From Thermoanaerobaculia bacterium (GTDB lineage: Bacteria; Acidobacteriota; Thermoanaerobaculia; Multivoradales; UBA5704), in contig JAICSG010000297.1 of the NCBI GenBank assembly GCA_025937035.1, positions 1 through 5,696 on the forward strand: a stretch of DNA of 5,696 bases, in the 5' to 3' direction. The position numbers were made by a program, and so were the translations under genes. Positions 4,486 through 5,696 of the stretch are shown here, in pieces; positions within the stretch are counted from its first letter, which is position 1, and every line of letters starts with the position of its first letter. The notes below the pieces were generated by a model, which saw nothing but the letters and a program-made list of their open reading frames with translations, searched no databases and was not told the DNA's origin.

Positions 4486-5685
4486 CTACCGGACCACCAC
4501 CAGCACCTCGCACCGCCCCCCCGGCTCCGTCCGCGCCGACCCGGCCCGAGCTCGCGCCAGGGCGGTGCCATGGGCGTAGGCGGCGAGGTCGTGGGAGCCT
4601 TTGAAGAAGTAAGGGGTGACGTGGAGCTCGCCGTCCCGGGCCTCGATCTCCGCGGGCAGGAAGCGGTCGCGAGGGCCGGCGGCGGGGAGGGGGGCGGCCA
4701 GGGTGCCGGCGAGGGCGGGGCCCCACCAGGAATCCTCGAAGCCCATCAGCCGGCGCAGGGCGGGGCGGACGAAGAGCCAGAAGCTCACCATCACCGAGGC
4801 GGGGTTCCCCGGCAGGCCGAAGACCAGCCCCCCGGAATGGACCGCGAAGACCAGCGGCTTGCCCGGCTGGATCGCCACCGCGTCGAACACCGTCTCGCAG
4901 CCGGCCTCGGCGAGCACCCCCTCGACCAGATCGAGCTCGCCCATCGACACCCCGCCGCAGAGGAGGAGCACGTCCGACCGGAGCCCCCGGCGGACGAGAT
5001 CCCGGAGGGGCCCCTCCTTGTCGGGCGCGATGCCCAGCGAGCTGAAGCGGAGGCCCAGGGTGCTCCCCGCCGCCAACAGGAAGTCGGTGTTGGAGTCGCG
5101 GAGCTGGCCGGGGGCGGGGACCGCGTCCGGAGGGACCACCTCGTCGCCGGTCGCCATCACGGCCACCGAGGGGGCGCGGTGGATCGGGACCTCGCCGTAG
5201 CCGTGGGTGGCGAGGAGGGCCAGGGCCCCCGGCGTCAGGATCGACCCGGCCGGGAGCAGGGGATCGCCCGTCTTCAGGACCTCCCCCCGGCGGCGGACGT
5301 GCTCGCCCGGGGGGACCCCCTTCTGGAAGATCACCCGCTCCCGCCCGCCGTCGGTCAGCTCGATGGGGATCACCCGGTCGGCGGCGGCCGGCACGGGGGC
5401 GCCGGTCATGATGCGGGCCGCCGCGCCGGCGGGGAGGTCGAAGCCGGGCCGGTCTCCCGCGTAGACGGTGCCGGCGACCTCGCGGGTCTCCTCAGGCTGG
5501 ACCTCCCCGGCCAGGGCGTAGCCGTCCATGGCCGAGACGTCCGACGCGGGCACGTCCACGGTCGCGGCGAGGGGGCGGGCCAGCACCCGGCCGGCCGACT
5601 CCCGCCGTCCCACCATCTCTCCATGGAGCGGGCGCACCCGCTCCGCGATCCGCCGCCAGGCCTCGTCCGGGTGAATCAGGGCCAT
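4486..5685 (-). CDS. moeA: Molybdopterin molybdenumtransferase MoeA
   Basis: MoeA releases AMP from adenylylated molybdopterin and inserts molybdate, completing the basic molybdenum cofactor in the cytoplasm. The protein has 399 residues, close to the usual 400-410, from an ATG at 5685 with a GAGGAG-type site at the window edge. Motifs in order: SAMDGYAL (51-58), RIMTGAPVP (91-99), PPGEHVRRRGE (125-135), ATGDE (178-182), GQLRDSN (193-199), CGGVSMGELD (243-252), IQPGKPLVF (272-280) and GLPGNPASV (290-298), then the C-terminal beta domain (about 325-399). Aligned to E. coli MoeA from memory, Asp59, Thr100, Glu188, Asp228 and Asp259 correspond to Asp54, Thr94, Glu182, Asp222 and Asp252. Asp142 is replaced by Val136. 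The gene probably continues an operon lying beyond the right edge. Confidence 0.96.
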   Translation of the reverse strand: MALIHPDEAWRRIAERVRPLHGEMVGRRESAGRVLARPLAATVDVPASDVSAMDGYALAGEVQPEETREVAGTVYAGDRPGFDLPAGAAARIMTGAPVPAAADRVIPIELTDGGRERVIFQKGVPPGEHVRRRGEVLKTGDPLLPAGSILTPGALALLATHGYGEVPIHRAPSVAVMATGDEVVPPDAVPAPGQLRDSNTDFLLAAGSTLGLRFSSLGIAPDKEGPLRDLVRRGLRSDVLLLCGGVSMGELDLVEGVLAEAGCETVFDAVAIQPGKPLVFAVHSGGLVFGLPGNPASVMVSFWLFVRPALRRLMGFEDSWWGPALAGTLAAPLPAAGPRDRFLPAEIEARDGELHVTPYFFKGSHDLAAYAHGTALARARAGSARTEPGGRCEVLVVVR

Positions 5686-5696
5686 CTCTCCTCCTC

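Noticed and set aside
4089..4726. Minus-strand frames across the Cys-rich gene and the moeA 3' end
   Set aside because: They overlap a gene with signal peptide and good ribosome site on the other strand, and the well-supported moeA frame, and are themselves low-complexity.

Overview
The window is high-GC bacterial chromosome. A hand count gives 89 G/C in 120 bases at 4801-4920, against 55 in 120 at 3601-3720, so the middle has a different composition. Bacterial origin is shown by a lipoprotein signal, Shine-Dalgarno sites, a MoeA gene and a selenocysteine tRNA with an encoded CCA. The uncharacterised lipoprotein family, the GT39 family and the small secreted Cys-rich protein would fit an Acidobacteriota-like genome, but that placement is weak.

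Layout. 2-598 (+): the 3' part of a very charged, probably coiled-coil protein. 599-817: a convergent gap with a small hairpin and a 150-base REP-like composite palindrome. 818-1513 (-): a proline/alanine-linked lipoprotein of an unnamed family. 1548-2728 (-): a GT39/ArnT-like membrane glycosyltransferase broken by a one-base frameshift and apparently shortened by internal deletions. 2762-2861 (+): a complete tRNA-Sec (selC) with its own sigma70-type promoter, transcribed divergently from the GT39 gene.

From selC to about 4.1 kb the DNA is a patchwork. It holds an inverted copy of the 5' third of selC (2956-2992), an internally deleted relative of the lipoprotein (3016-3192), a possible N-terminal scrap of an HpcH/HpaI-type aldolase (3245-3355), and one intact low-GC gene of unknown function (3432-3944). 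tRNA genes, and selC in particular, are known integration sites, so this may be a decayed island. No integrase or clean attachment repeat is visible in the window. At 4105-4425 (+) is a small exported protein with eight clustered cysteines. From 4486 to the right edge, on the minus strand, is moeA, which inserts molybdenum into molybdopterin.

Functional links. The lipoprotein lies 34 bases downstream of the GT39 pseudogene and was probably co-transcribed with it. selC and moeA together fit a cell that makes Sec- and Mo-dependent enzymes such as formate dehydrogenase, but no such enzyme or SelA/SelB/SelD is in the window. The best second looks are the two selC sequences, the lipoprotein remnant, and the low-GC orphan.
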